Positions 28,385 to 37,757 of a stretch of 64,000 nt of DNA are shown here, piece after piece. The position numbers and the translations under genes are program-made. Under the pieces are notes generated by a model. It ran no database searches, had not been told where the DNA came from, and saw nothing but the letters and a program-made list of their open reading frames with translations. This stretch comes from Nocardiopsis_C rhodophaea (GTDB lineage: Bacteria > Actinomycetota > Actinomycetes > Streptosporangiales > Streptosporangiaceae): NCBI RefSeq assembly GCF_039530945.1, contig NZ_BAAAPC010000012.1, positions 124,001 through 188,000 of the forward strand. The letters are read 5' to 3'. The first letter of the stretch is position 1. Every line of letters starts with the position of its first letter.

Positions 28385-29296
28385 ATGAACTACCCGCCGC
28401 CTGACCAACCGAACGACAACGGGGACACCCCGCGCGATCAGGAGCCACAGCAGCCCTCCGGCCAGCCACCGCAGGGCGGGGAGTCGCGCGGAACGCCTCA
28501 GCGGCCGGACGGAGAAGAAGAGCAGAGCGGCGAAGCCCGCGAGCCCTACCGCGAACCCCAACAGCCGTACGGCCAACCACCGCAGGGTCAACCGCCCTAT
28601 GGCGGGTCGCAGCAGCCCTATGGTCAACCACCCCCGGGCGGGCAGGGCTACCCAGGACAGCAGCCGCCCTACGGCCAGCCGCCCTACGGCGGAACTCCAC
28701 AGGACCCCTACGCGACCCCTGGCGGATACGGCGCGCCACCGCCTCCGCAGCCCTACGGCCAGCCCACGGAAAGGCCGTCCGTCCACGGCCGCCCGCTGGC
28801 CGAATGGTGGCAGCGGCTGGTGGCCCGCATTATCGACGGCATCGTCGTCGTGGTGCCGTTCTTCATCATCGCCTTCATCGTCGGGCTCTTCTACGCGGCC
28901 GCCCTGGTCAGGGAGGGAGAAACGGAGCTGCAGATCGGGACCGGCGCGGACCTGACGCTGACCCTCGTCCTCTCGCTGGTCCTGCTCGCGATCGGGCTCG
29001 CCTACGAGGTTTTCATGCTGACGCGCTACGGCCGCACGCTCGGCAAGATGGCGTTCTCGCTGCGCGTGATCTCGTTGGACAATCCCCTACAGCAGAGCGG
29101 CGGACTGCCGTCGAACACCGCGCTCATCCGCAGCCTGGTCTGGTACGGACCGGCCATCCTGGCCTGGATCCCCTTCATCGGGACGATCGCCAACCTGATC
29201 CCCATCATCAACGGGCTATGGCCGCTGTGGGACCGGCCGAACCGGCAGTCGCTCAACGACAAGGCCGCCAAGACCGTGGTCGTCGTCGACCACTAG
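28385..29296 (+). CDS. RDD-family membrane protein with Pro/Gln/Tyr-rich N-terminal tail
   Basis: 303 residues from ATG 28385; GTG 28355 would add ten residues. The first 135 residues are low-complexity repeats of the QPYGQPPQG / PPYGG kind, cytosolic in orientation. The RDD domain follows: RPLAEWWQRLVARIIDGIVV, helices about 150-180, 195-220 and 250-285, with YGRTLGKMAFSLRVI. The function of RDD proteins is poorly known; several have been linked to transport or envelope roles. It is monocistronic. Confidence 0.82.
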   Translation: MNYPPPDQPNDNGDTPRDQEPQQPSGQPPQGGESRGTPQRPDGEEEQSGEAREPYREPQQPYGQPPQGQPPYGGSQQPYGQPPPGGQGYPGQQPPYGQPPYGGTPQDPYATPGGYGAPPPPQPYGQPTERPSVHGRPLAEWWQRLVARIIDGIVVVVPFFIIAFIVGLFYAAALVREGETELQIGTGADLTLTLVLSLVLLAIGLAYEVFMLTRYGRTLGKMAFSLRVISLDNPLQQSGGLPSNTALIRSLVWYGPAILAWIPFIGTIANLIPIINGLWPLWDRPNRQSLNDKAAKTVVVVDH

Positions 29297-29813
29297 ATGA
29301 TCGGGCACCATGCCGAGCCGCTCGCCGACCGCCAGGGCTCACGTGCTGGTCTTCGCAAGGGACGCGCGTCCAGGGCGCTGGAGGCCCGCCTCGCGGGTGG
29401 GGGTCCGCGATGACGCGGGCCTCGCGCAAGCACCCGAAGACCCGGCGCGGCGAGGGCCCGCTGACATCGGAGCGCCAGATCATCGAGTTGGTCGTCGAGG
29501 CGATGAGGGCCCTGCTCGGTCTGGAAACCCACGGAGGACGACGCACCGTGCAGGGCGTGGTGGCCGGAGGACCGACGCGTCGTCTCGCGGGTGCCGCCGC
29601 GGGCGCGAGCAACCACCGCGCGCCATCCCGTCCTCCGATCACGCAACCGAGACGACCATGAACAAGCACTCCGAGGAAGCACCCGTCTCGACGTTCCGCC
29701 CATGGCCTCCCCGCTGGCGGAGATCGCCGAGGATCGTTCGACTAGGCTGTCACGGCTGATCTCCAGCTCTGTGCGGAGTCGGCACTGCAATGTGCGCGGC
29801 GTGAACGAGGGAC
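29297..29813 (+). other. Intergenic stretch with a doubtful small ORF
   Basis: 516 bp without a firm gene. The best candidate is 29410-29661 (ATG, 83 codons): GGGGG lies six bases upstream and the segment SERQIIELVVEAMRALLGLE looks like a helix. The C-terminal half is Gly/Arg-rich and unconvincing. I record it as possible, not established. Confidence 0.3.
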
Positions 29814-31058
29814 ATGAGCGAAACCCCATTTATCGCGGCGGTTCGGAGCGGGGACGTGGAGGCGGTGACCGCACTGCTCGACGCGGGTGCCGACCCCGAC
29901 ACCGCCGATGAGCACGGCACGCCCGCCTTGTGCCTAGCGGTGGACACCTTTGCACTGCCAGTCGTCGAGGCCCTGACCGGGGCAGCCACGTTGGACCGCG
30001 TTACCCCCGACGGCCGCACCGCTCTGCTGCGCGCGATCGACCGCGGCGCGTGCGATATCACGGACGAGCTCATCGCCCGAGGGGCGAATCCGCGGCTGAA
30101 GGATGCCGAGGGGCGCGATGCGCTGGCGCTAGCCCGGTACTGGCACGAGATGGGCGCCGTGGCCGAGCTTCGACGCAGAAATGGGAGGTCGGAGCTGGTC
30201 AAGCGACGGACGGTCCACGGGGAGTTCGGGGCGACCTGCCGGGAACTGTCCCTGGCCGGCCTGACGGTCAGGGACGGCCACACCGCGATCCTCACGAGGC
30301 TGGAGCCGATGTACTGGATCACGCTGTCTTTCGACGAGCTTCTGTCCCGTGCAGTGGCCGAACCGGATACCGAACACCAGGTGTGGTTGGAGACGACGGG
30401 CGTCCTTTGGAACCGTGGAGGTCACGCCGTCTGGGACGCGGCCGCCTCACTCCGGCACCGGCCCGACCCGTTGGAGCGGTGCTTCGGTGCGGAAGTGCTC
30501 CGCCTCTTGGACCTCGTCGATGACGGCAACGGTCGGCCGTTCACCGAAGCGCTCGTCGACCTGTTCGTGTCCTGGGTGGCCCAAGAATCGGATCCACGCG
30601 TTACGCGGGTGCTGACCATGGGACTGGGCAATGCCTGCCACCCACGAGCTGAACAGTCGCTGCTCGGGCTCGCCCGCCACCGCGACGCCAGGGTCCGGTC
30701 GGCGGCGGTTGACGGATTGCACAGCGCGTTGTGGGAAGGGAGTTCCGCGGCGCGGACCGCCGTCGTGGAGCGCACCAAGGACGAGGACGCGGTGACCCGC
30801 CGGACAGCCTGCGAGGCGCTCGCCCTCGACCCCTGGAGCCCCACGTCCTCGGACGCTCTGGCCGCATGCCTCGCCGACAAGGACGAAGGCGTTCGGGTCG
30901 AGGCCGCGGCTCGGCTGTGGCAGCGCTTCGACGATCGAGGCCGAGAGGTCCTGGATAGCCTCGACTGCATCGGTGTGGACCCTGCCTACCACTCACTGAT
31001 CGAAGAAGTCTGGCGCCTCCGCAGGGCGACCCCGTATGCCCCGGCCACCGGACCTTGA
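29814..31058 (+). CDS. Ankyrin-repeat protein with HEAT-like C-terminal half
   Basis: 414 residues. Residues 1-125 hold three to four ankyrin units (TPFIAAVRSGDVEAVTALLDAG, DGRTALLRAIDRGACDITDEL, DAEGRDALALARYW). The remainder has helical repeats of HEAT type (RVTRVLTMGLGNAC, DARVRSAAVDGLHSAL, DAVTRRTACEALAL, DEGVRVEAAARLW). It has no signal peptide or catalytic motif, so it is probably a cytosolic protein-interaction scaffold. The partner is unknown. Similar Ank-HEAT proteins occur in actinomycetes, with no assigned role that I can name. Confidence 0.8.
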   Translation: MSETPFIAAVRSGDVEAVTALLDAGADPDTADEHGTPALCLAVDTFALPVVEALTGAATLDRVTPDGRTALLRAIDRGACDITDELIARGANPRLKDAEGRDALALARYWHEMGAVAELRRRNGRSELVKRRTVHGEFGATCRELSLAGLTVRDGHTAILTRLEPMYWITLSFDELLSRAVAEPDTEHQVWLETTGVLWNRGGHAVWDAAASLRHRPDPLERCFGAEVLRLLDLVDDGNGRPFTEALVDLFVSWVAQESDPRVTRVLTMGLGNACHPRAEQSLLGLARHRDARVRSAAVDGLHSALWEGSSAARTAVVERTKDEDAVTRRTACEALALDPWSPTSSDALAACLADKDEGVRVEAAARLWQRFDDRGREVLDSLDCIGVDPAYHSLIEEVWRLRRATPYAPATGP

Positions 31059-31186
31059 GCGCGTGCCGCCTGGAGCGGGTGCGCTGCGACGAAGTGGACC
31101 GCTCGTCGGCCGCCGCCGGTGTGGGCGACACCGGCCTCGATGCGCGAACAGCCGTCGGCCGAGGTAGCAGCAGGGCGACCTCAGCG

Positions 31187-32014
31187 TCATCGCCGCAGAA
31201 ACTGTCGGGCGCCGCGCAGTGTGGTGCTTAGACGTCGCTGGGTGCGCGTGCAATCCAGGCGTACGTCGAGTGGGCGGGGCAGGACGGCGTCGGCTTGTCG
31301 GCCGGCGGGCAGTGCGTCGGGGTCGAGGCCGTCCCGCCGGGCGATCAGGGTCCCCAGTTCGTGCCGGCTCACCGCGTCAACTCCGGCGACGTGGCGGATG
31401 CCGACATGGCGGGTCGAAGCGAACTCCAGGAGCGCGGCGGCCAGGTCGGACACGTGGACGGGACACCGTACCTCGTCGGTGAACAACACTCCCGTGATCT
31501 CGCCTGTGACCAGGGCGTGCACCCGGCGTTCGTGGTGGGAGCCACCATCGCCGATGACCAACGAGGTGCGCGCGATCACGGCGGCCGGACTGACGGCCTG
31601 GATCGCCGTCTCAGCCGCGGCCTTGGCGGCGCCGTAGGGGGTGGTCGGATCAGGGGCCGCTGTCTCGTCATACCTGACCGCGGCGCCGGAGAACACGGCG
31701 TCGCTGGAGACATGGACCAACCGCGCGCCAACAGCAGCGGCGGCGAGGGCCACGTGTGCGGCACCATGGGCGGTGCTCGCCCAGTCGGACTGCTGGTACG
31801 CGGCGTTGATGACCACGACCGGCCGCACCGCGGCCACGAGAGCAGCCACATCCTGGCGGTTGCGGACATCCAAGGCAGACCACGACACCCCGTTTATGGG
31901 TATGTCGGGAGGCCGGGTCAAGTATGTCGCGGCCACCTGGTGGCCGTGGGCCACTGACTGTCGGACGACCTCGCCGCCAAGGAGCCCGCTACCGCCAACG
32001 ACAAGGACCGTCAT
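31187..32014 (-). CDS. RmlD-like NAD(P)-dependent sugar-nucleotide reductase
   Basis: 275 residues of extended SDR type. VLVVGGSGLLGGEVVRQ is the dinucleotide motif, VVVINAAYQQSDWAS and LVHVSSDAVFSG hold the conserved strands, and YGAAKAAAE is the catalytic Tyr-x3-Lys. The pattern matches RmlD (dTDP-4-dehydrorhamnose reductase) in layout. No other rhamnose genes are adjacent, so the substrate is open. It converges on the ankyrin gene. Confidence 0.82.
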   Translation of the reverse strand: MTVLVVGGSGLLGGEVVRQSVAHGHQVAATYLTRPPDIPINGVSWSALDVRNRQDVAALVAAVRPVVVINAAYQQSDWASTAHGAAHVALAAAAVGARLVHVSSDAVFSGAAVRYDETAAPDPTTPYGAAKAAAETAIQAVSPAAVIARTSLVIGDGGSHHERRVHALVTGEITGVLFTDEVRCPVHVSDLAAALLEFASTRHVGIRHVAGVDAVSRHELGTLIARRDGLDPDALPAGRQADAVLPRPLDVRLDCTRTQRRLSTTLRGARQFLRR

Positions 32015-32232
32015 GGGCGGTCACGCTACAGGTAACCGGTTCCCGCCGCCACGGCATCCCCAGCGCTACGCGGGGGCCGGAAGGAGGCCACGCTCGGGTC
32101 GCTGCCCGTGTGGGGAAGCTCCAGAACTAGACAGGGCGGGGCCGCTTCCACCGGCCCGTCGCCGCGCGACGCGGTCGCTGGTGAGGTGGCCGCGGTGGTG
32201 CCACCGCACCGCCATATCACCCCGCGCGAGGA

Positions 32233-32262
32233 CTTGAACTGAACTTAACTTGAGGTTCTAGC
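32233..32262 (+). promoter_or_regulatory. Probable promoter of the MBL-fold gene
   Basis: TTGAAC (32234-32239) is followed by AT-rich sequence and TTCTAG (32256-32261), spacing 16. The stretch GAACTTAACTTGAGGTT resembles half of a MerR/SoxR-type dyad (AACTTGAGGTT), but the other half is degraded. Confidence 0.35.
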
Positions 32263-32296
32263 CTCGACGGTGATTGGTCCTCGTGAAGGGAACGAC

Positions 32297-32935
32297 ATGA
32301 GACAGATCCAGCCTGACCTTTGGGAGACCGAACCGGAGTTCCCGGCCCCGGGGCTGAGCACCCACGCCTACCTCTGGACCGCGTCGAGCAGAAATGTGTT
32401 GTTCTACAACACGACGTTGGAGCAGGAGATCGATGCCATGGCGGAGCTCGGCGGTGTCGCTCGCCAGTACCTGAGCCACCAGGATGAGATCGCGCCGTCG
32501 TTGCGCACTATCAAGGAGCGGTTCGGCTCGACGCTGCACTGCGGCGCGGCCGAGGAGGATGTCGTGGCGGAGAGCTGCCCCGTCGACGCCGTGTTCGAGG
32601 AACGCCGTGTGGAACTGGACGGGTTCGAGGTACTTCCGACACCGGGGCACACACCGGGCAGCGCGTGCTTCCTGGTTCCCTCCGTGCACGGCCTGACCTA
32701 CCTGTTCACCGGTGACACGATCTTGCGCCATGCGGACGGCACGTGGTTCGCCGGCCATATCCCCGGCTACAGCGACCGCGGCGCGCTCGCCACCAGCCTG
32801 TCCGGCCTCGCCCACCTCACCCCGGACATCGTGATCTCCAGCGGGTTCGCCGGTGATACGGGCGTCACGGAACTCGGCGAGCGGGCCTGGGCCGACTGCG
32901 TGGAAGAGGCCCTGCGCTCGCTGACGGAAACCTGA
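32297..32935 (+). CDS. MBL-fold hydrolase-like protein with incomplete metal motif
   Basis: 212 residues from ATG 32297 with GAAGGGA upstream. The metallo-beta-lactamase fold is clear: PTPGHTPGSACFLV, YLFTGDTI, PDIVISSGF. The first metal motif, normally HxHxDH, is LSHQDEIAP, which keeps only one His and the Asp. The second His (PGHTPG) and the Asp (TGDT) remain. It may bind a single metal or none. Substrate unknown; the gene is solitary. Confidence 0.75.
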   Translation: MRQIQPDLWETEPEFPAPGLSTHAYLWTASSRNVLFYNTTLEQEIDAMAELGGVARQYLSHQDEIAPSLRTIKERFGSTLHCGAAEEDVVAESCPVDAVFEERRVELDGFEVLPTPGHTPGSACFLVPSVHGLTYLFTGDTILRHADGTWFAGHIPGYSDRGALATSLSGLAHLTPDIVISSGFAGDTGVTELGERAWADCVEEALRSLTET

Positions 32936-33156
32936 GACCACCACCCGGACGGCCTTACCCGAGCCGAGAGGCATCACGTCGAAGCCAACGCGGAAGCACG
33001 GACACCAGCCCCGCACGCACCAGCGAAGCGGGCCCGGTATCGGTGGTGCCAGGGCGCGGAGCGCCGCCGTCGGGCAGGCCGACGGGCACCAACCACCCAC
33101 CATTCGGCGTGCGGATGGGACGGGACTCCCAGTCCCTTAGCGGGAAGGGGAAGCGA

Positions 33157-33768
33157 TCACGCCATCACATACAAGGTGCCGAGGATCCGCTCGGCCAGCC
33201 GGTCGTCAAGGTAGTCGCTGGAGGCAAGGAGACGGAACGTAATGCCGGTGCCGTCATCCAGCAGCATCGCGACGTCGACACCGCGGATCGTGCCGGAGCC
33301 CCCGCTGCCGTCGCTGTCGACTCCCGGAGACGCCGTGCCCCCGCCTGAGGGACTCGGTTCGGGGCGCCGGAGCGACTCCGGTGCCCGTTCCGCTAAGAAC
33401 TCGTAATCAGAGCGCTGCGCGTTCTCCGCGCCGGGAACCGTGTAGTCGTACGCGCGGTCGGTGTACGTGAGCCGCGTGGACCGCTGGAAGTCAGTGAGTG
33501 CGTCCCGCGCAACGTCCCGCACGTGCTCGACAGGGCCCTCCGTGATGAGGATGGCGATTGCGGCCGGTTCGTCGTCGAAGTCCTCCGGCAGTGCGTAGCC
33601 GAGGCCGTCACTGGTATGTGCGGCGAATCCGTCGGGTACCGGCGGGGGCGAGACATCAGCATCTCCCCGCGTCTGCTGGACGAAGCCGCACGCGGTCGCC
33701 AAAAGGGCCAGCAGAGCACCCGCGGCGATCCCACGCGCCGAGAGTCCGCGGCGCGCAAAAGTCCTCAT
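33157..33768 (-). CDS. Hypothetical lipoprotein
   Basis: 203 residues. The signal peptide ends in LLATACGF (Cys 27). The mature part has PVPDGFAAHTSDGLGYALPEDF, a Pro/Ser/Gly-rich linker (about 135-155) and a C-terminal segment resembling PsbP/LpqN-type lipoproteins in spacing. That likeness is weak. Exported and membrane-anchored; role unknown. A small triloop hairpin (GGGACT-CCC-AGTCCC, 33122-33136) lies behind the stop. Confidence 0.7.
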   Translation of the reverse strand: MRTFARRGLSARGIAAGALLALLATACGFVQQTRGDADVSPPPVPDGFAAHTSDGLGYALPEDFDDEPAAIAILITEGPVEHVRDVARDALTDFQRSTRLTYTDRAYDYTVPGAENAQRSDYEFLAERAPESLRRPEPSPSGGGTASPGVDSDGSGGSGTIRGVDVAMLLDDGTGITFRLLASSDYLDDRLAERILGTLYVMA

Positions 33769-33898
33769 CAGGGTCGGCCTCCCGCTGTACGGATTCTGGA
33801 CATGGACCCATTGTCCTGAGGTTCGTGTCCCTGCGCGCGCCTGCCCGCCGAGCGTCGGGCAGTCCGCTGCCAGACACCAGCAGACCAGGGAAGCGGGC

Positions 33899-35434
33899 CT
33901 ACCACGCGGCAGGCCGATAGTCCTTCAGGAAACAGCCGTACACATCCTCCCCCCGCTCCCCGCGGACAATGGGGTCGTACACCCGCGCGGCCCCGTCCAC
34001 CAGGTCCAAGGGTGCGTGGAACCCGGCCTCGGCGAGCCGGACCTTGTCCGGGTGCGGGCGCTCGTCGGTGATCCAGCCGGTGTCCACGCTCGTCATCAGG
34101 ATGCCGTCGGACTCCAGCATCTCCTGCGCGCTGGTCCGGGTCAGCATGTTCAGCGAAGCCTTGGCCATGTTGGTATGCGGGTGTCCGGCGCCCTTGTATC
34201 CGCGCCCGAACACGCCCTCCATCGCGGACACGTTGACGATGTACTTGCGTCGGGAACTGGAGGTGGCCATCGCTGGACGCAACCTGCTGACCAGCAGGAA
34301 CGGGGCGGTCACATTACACAGCTGGACTTCGAGCATCTCCAGCGCATCGACCTCGTGCACGTGCTGGGTCCAGCTGTTCTCCGACACCAGGTCCGGCACG
34401 AGCCCGCCCGCGTCGATCGCGTTCCCCGCCGCGATGCGGTCCGCCGCTGCCGAGCCGCTGGTCAGCGCCAACGCGGCAAGCGCCTCTGGCGTGAGAGGGG
34501 CAGAAGTGCCCGGACCGGCGGCCTGTCGGTGATCCGGCGACCCCTCGGTCAGCTCACGCTCGCCGGCACCACTCACGATCGCGTCGACCGCGCCTCGCCC
34601 GCCAACGGACCCGAAGGTGACCATCTCGGGCAGCGGCCCCGACGGAAGCTCGGCCGACTCCGCCTCGATGAGGCGCGCGTAGGACCCGGGGGAGCGGCGC
34701 ACGGTCTGCGCAGCGTTGTTGATGAGGATGTCCAGCGGCCCCTGCTCACCGACCGAGTCGGCCAGGGCGATCACTTGCGCGGGGTCGCGCAGGTCCAGCC
34801 CCACTACCCGGAGCCGGTGCAGCCAGTCCGCGCTGTCGGGCATGGCGGAGAACCGGCGGACGGCGTCCTTGGGAAAGCGCGTGGTGATGGTCGTATGCGC
34901 GCCGTCACGCAGTAGCCGCAGCGCGATGTACATGCCGATCTTCGCCCGGCCGCCGGTGAGCAGTGCCCGCCGCCCGGTCAGGTCCGTGCGCGCTTCGCGG
35001 CGGGCCCAGTTCTCCTCCGCGCACGTCGGGCAGAGCTGGTGGTAGTGGGCGTGGACGACGCGGTACTTCTCCTTGCAGATGTAGCAGGGCCGCGCCCGCT
35101 GGAAAACGCCCGCGGTCCAGTCAGCCGAGGACGAGGCGAGCGGGATCCCGCGCGTCTCATCGTCCGTACGGTTCGGCGCCCCGGTCGCGGTCTTGGCGAT
35201 CACAGCCCGATCGGCGGCTTGCTCCGCCACTCGGCGCTCCCGTCGACGCCGCACCTTCAGGGCCTTGAAGAGCTTCGCGGTCGCCCGCTGGAGCACGAGG
35301 GAGTCGGGGTGCTTGGACGAAAGCTCCTCTGCCTCTGCGAGCACGCTCAGACAGATCTCCAACCGCTCCGGGTCGATCCCTGCGGCTTCGTTGCTGTGCA
35401 GTGCCTCTGCAGTCGCCTGACCGTCCTGCCCCAT
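33899..35434 (-). CDS. Large SDR oxidoreductase with N-terminal zinc-finger segment
   Basis: 511 residues from ATG 35434 (AGGGACGG upstream); ATG 35458 and 35518 are also in frame. Residues about 100-155 contain CYICKEKYRVVH... LCPTC, a C-x2-C/C-x2-C zinc ribbon with extra histidines. The SDR fold starts at ALLTGGRAKIGMYIAL, with ILINNAAQTVRR and HPHTNMAKASLNML. The usual catalytic Tyr of Y-x3-K is Thr here (TNMAK), so chemistry may differ. A roughly 90-residue insert separates the cofactor half from the catalytic half. Function unknown. Confidence 0.75.
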   Translation of the reverse strand: MGQDGQATAEALHSNEAAGIDPERLEICLSVLAEAEELSSKHPDSLVLQRATAKLFKALKVRRRRERRVAEQAADRAVIAKTATGAPNRTDDETRGIPLASSSADWTAGVFQRARPCYICKEKYRVVHAHYHQLCPTCAEENWARREARTDLTGRRALLTGGRAKIGMYIALRLLRDGAHTTITTRFPKDAVRRFSAMPDSADWLHRLRVVGLDLRDPAQVIALADSVGEQGPLDILINNAAQTVRRSPGSYARLIEAESAELPSGPLPEMVTFGSVGGRGAVDAIVSGAGERELTEGSPDHRQAAGPGTSAPLTPEALAALALTSGSAAADRIAAGNAIDAGGLVPDLVSENSWTQHVHEVDALEMLEVQLCNVTAPFLLVSRLRPAMATSSSRRKYIVNVSAMEGVFGRGYKGAGHPHTNMAKASLNMLTRTSAQEMLESDGILMTSVDTGWITDERPHPDKVRLAEAGFHAPLDLVDGAARVYDPIVRGERGEDVYGCFLKDYRPAAW

Positions 35435-35581
35435 CGCCGTCCCTGCGTCTGTGACCATCCACCAACTACTTCGCAGGAACTCTATGCGCGCTTTGCCCCT
35501 GTTCTGGCCAGTCTCCACGGCCCCGGTACGAGCTCGGTGTGCCGATGAACGCAGACTGCGGCAACCAGGTGGTAGTGGGAA

Positions 35582-36064
35582 TTACTCATCCTCGTATGGA
35601 GAGAAGCAGGGGGAGACCGCACTAATGGTTAAGTCGTCACCCCGATCTCCCCGAAGTGCAATCTCGAATGAGTCAGGAGTCTCCACTCGGATCATCAACC
35701 TCTCTGGTCGGGAATCTGTAATCAGTGAGTACCCGCGCTGTTTCCAATATTCGAGTACCGATTCAGCATTCTGCTCCTTGTCTTCAGCGGGCAACCCCAG
35801 AATTCGGTACTTCTTGTACCTCACAACGTGTCCAGAATTATCATTCTCGGTGTCACCGCATGAAGAATCCCTCATGCCGTCTACTGTTTCTAGCTTCGCC
35901 CCTTCCGGTAGAGTGGAGAGTGATTCCGTGATGTACTCTTCAACTTTTTCGTCAGCTTCGCCCTGATCGAGGTCTGCGACCGGATTTCCGAATCCGCATG
36001 CTGATAGTGAAGAAATTGCGGACGCGAGGGCGATCCTAGATTTCCAGCTCGCCAAATGTCCCAT
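35582..36064 (-). CDS. Hypothetical lipoprotein, third gene of the DUF1023 module
   Basis: 160 residues from ATG 36064. Signal peptide with lipobox SSLSAC (Cys about 23), then an acidic segment (DLDQGEADEKVEEYITESL) and a compact C-terminal domain with two cysteines (SSCGDTEND... SPCFSPYEDE). The start lies 7 bp after the stop of the alpha/beta hydrolase, so the genes are co-transcribed. Base composition is low in GC for this genome. An immunity or inhibitor role toward the hydrolase is a guess from gene order only. Confidence 0.6.
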   Translation of the reverse strand: MGHLASWKSRIALASAISSLSACGFGNPVADLDQGEADEKVEEYITESLSTLPEGAKLETVDGMRDSSCGDTENDNSGHVVRYKKYRILGLPAEDKEQNAESVLEYWKQRGYSLITDSRPERLMIRVETPDSFEIALRGDRGDDLTISAVSPCFSPYEDE

Positions 36065-36071
36065 CCTTGCT

Positions 36072-37718
36072 TCATCTCTTCCCGGCAACGACTTCCCCCA
36101 TGTATGCAACCGATTCATTATCTTCTCTAAAGTAGTCGCTGTGTGCATCGCCAAACGGAAATGTTCCGCCTTCCCTTCCGGTGTCGGACTCAAACACGGT
36201 TGCGCCGAATTCCTTGCTTGTTGGCTCAGGCCCGTGGATGGCGTCTGGGGTGAAGTCTCTGATTCCGTCGTTTTCAGCAGTCGAAGCATGCACTTTGCTT
36301 CCTGGGACTCCCAGATCGCTCACATGATCGGCGTTGACGCCCGGACTGCCAACGAACACATAATTGTCAGCGTCAATTCCAGGCCCTTGTAGGGCGTGGC
36401 CAATAACTGTCGATCCATAGCTATGACCGATCACCGTATTGTTCGAATGATCTCCTTGGTGCGTAGCTCGCAGTCCCGACTGAAAATTGTGCAACTCTGT
36501 GGCGCCGGTCACTGCATCGTCCTCTAGTAGTGCTCCTCCCACGCCGGGCGCATCGTAACCAATCCAGGAAATTACTGCATGTTCAGAATTAGGATCCACC
36601 GTTTGCGCTTCTTTCTTAATGGCCTCTGCTCGACCGAGTTGGCCATTGACAGCCCTCCACTCAGTCCCGGTTCCGGGAACCAGCGTCGCGACGTTGTCGG
36701 CAGTGTCCGGGTTTCCGTCGGCGACGATCGCTCGCCCGTGACCATCGGTGGTGTCCAGGCCCAGGAGATACCTATCGGTCCCCTCGGCGTCTAGAGTTTT
36801 ATTCTTTAGTTTCTTCAACTCCCTATATTCGTCGCTGTCCTCGCCGTACTCTTCCTTGACATAAGGAAGGACTTGGTCGAGATGATCACGATTGAGTTTG
36901 TTACGTACTCCGACGGGAATGCCGTCCATCATCCGCAGCTTATCGGCATGCTTCGCCATTGCTGATTTTCGTTGTGACGGAGTCAGGCTGCCCCACCAAG
37001 CGTTGACCTGTTTGGGGTCACTACCTTGTTTCGGCACGCCTCCTTTCAGAGTAGGCAACTCAGGTTTGTCGTACTTCCCGCCCATGATGTTAAATGGCGC
37101 CCACGACAGGTAACCCGACTCCTGAAGCTTTCGAACGTTTTCTTCCGTTGCGCCGTTCTTCAGTTTGTCGGAGATTTCGTCAGCCTTCTCCTGGAACTTA
37201 CTCCAGTCTTTCTTCGCTGCGTCCCTTTGCTCGTCGAAATCATTTCGCATGGCTTTGAGTGCCTGGTCAAGACTGGGGATCCATGGATTCGATTTCGTCG
37301 TGTACGGGGCAGAGTACAAACCTGCGGGAAGATCATTTTCGCGGGCCTTTCTGATTGTCTCCAGGTGTTGTTTCTCTGAATTTTTCCATCTTTCTATGTT
37401 TATCTCGCGTTTATTTTTGTATTCCTCGACTGCATCAGCCCATTCGAGCGTCGTTGCTATAAGGAAGGATATGGCCATAGTGGATTCCTGCCACTTGGAC
37501 TGATCGTATTGGGCCTCGTCTTTGATCTTCCATGCAATCAAATCATCAAATTCGTGAGAGGAGCTATTGAACCCATCGTGCAAGTTTCCAGATCGGCCCG
37601 TGATTCGCTCCATGAATTTTTCGAAGTCACTGGCAAACTCCCTGAGTTTTCCCTCCTTTGCAAGCGTCATGTCCGGGAGGAAAGTGCATCCCGTCTCATT
37701 GAACTCGAACTTTGACAC
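36072..37718 (-). CDS. DUF1023 alpha/beta hydrolase with N-terminal helical (T7SS-type) domain
   Basis: 548 residues from GTG 37718, which has AGGAGAAG upstream (ATG 37748 lies in the previous spacer). Residues 1-240 are helical and charged, with coiled-coil character (EEYKNKREINIERWKNSEK, FQEKADEISDKLKN). The C-terminal DUF1023 hydrolase covers about 310-500: YLLGLDTTDGHGRAIVA, VATLVPGTGT, nucleophile elbow VIGHSYGSTVIGHA, FVGSPGVNADHVSDLG, with a late His in GDAHSDYF. Codon use is unusual here (AAA, AAT, ATA), suggesting transfer. It is probably a secreted or envelope-linked esterase/lipase. Confidence 0.75.
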   Translation of the reverse strand: MSKFEFNETGCTFLPDMTLAKEGKLREFASDFEKFMERITGRSGNLHDGFNSSSHEFDDLIAWKIKDEAQYDQSKWQESTMAISFLIATTLEWADAVEEYKNKREINIERWKNSEKQHLETIRKARENDLPAGLYSAPYTTKSNPWIPSLDQALKAMRNDFDEQRDAAKKDWSKFQEKADEISDKLKNGATEENVRKLQESGYLSWAPFNIMGGKYDKPELPTLKGGVPKQGSDPKQVNAWWGSLTPSQRKSAMAKHADKLRMMDGIPVGVRNKLNRDHLDQVLPYVKEEYGEDSDEYRELKKLKNKTLDAEGTDRYLLGLDTTDGHGRAIVADGNPDTADNVATLVPGTGTEWRAVNGQLGRAEAIKKEAQTVDPNSEHAVISWIGYDAPGVGGALLEDDAVTGATELHNFQSGLRATHQGDHSNNTVIGHSYGSTVIGHALQGPGIDADNYVFVGSPGVNADHVSDLGVPGSKVHASTAENDGIRDFTPDAIHGPEPTSKEFGATVFESDTGREGGTFPFGDAHSDYFREDNESVAYMGEVVAGKR

Positions 37719-37757
37719 AGACTTCTCCTGGGTGATATGGGGGAACAAGAAGACTGG

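Noticed and set aside
28460..28760. Repetitive DNA considered as a tandem-repeat locus
   Set aside because: It is the coding sequence of the PYGQPP-rich tail of the RDD protein.
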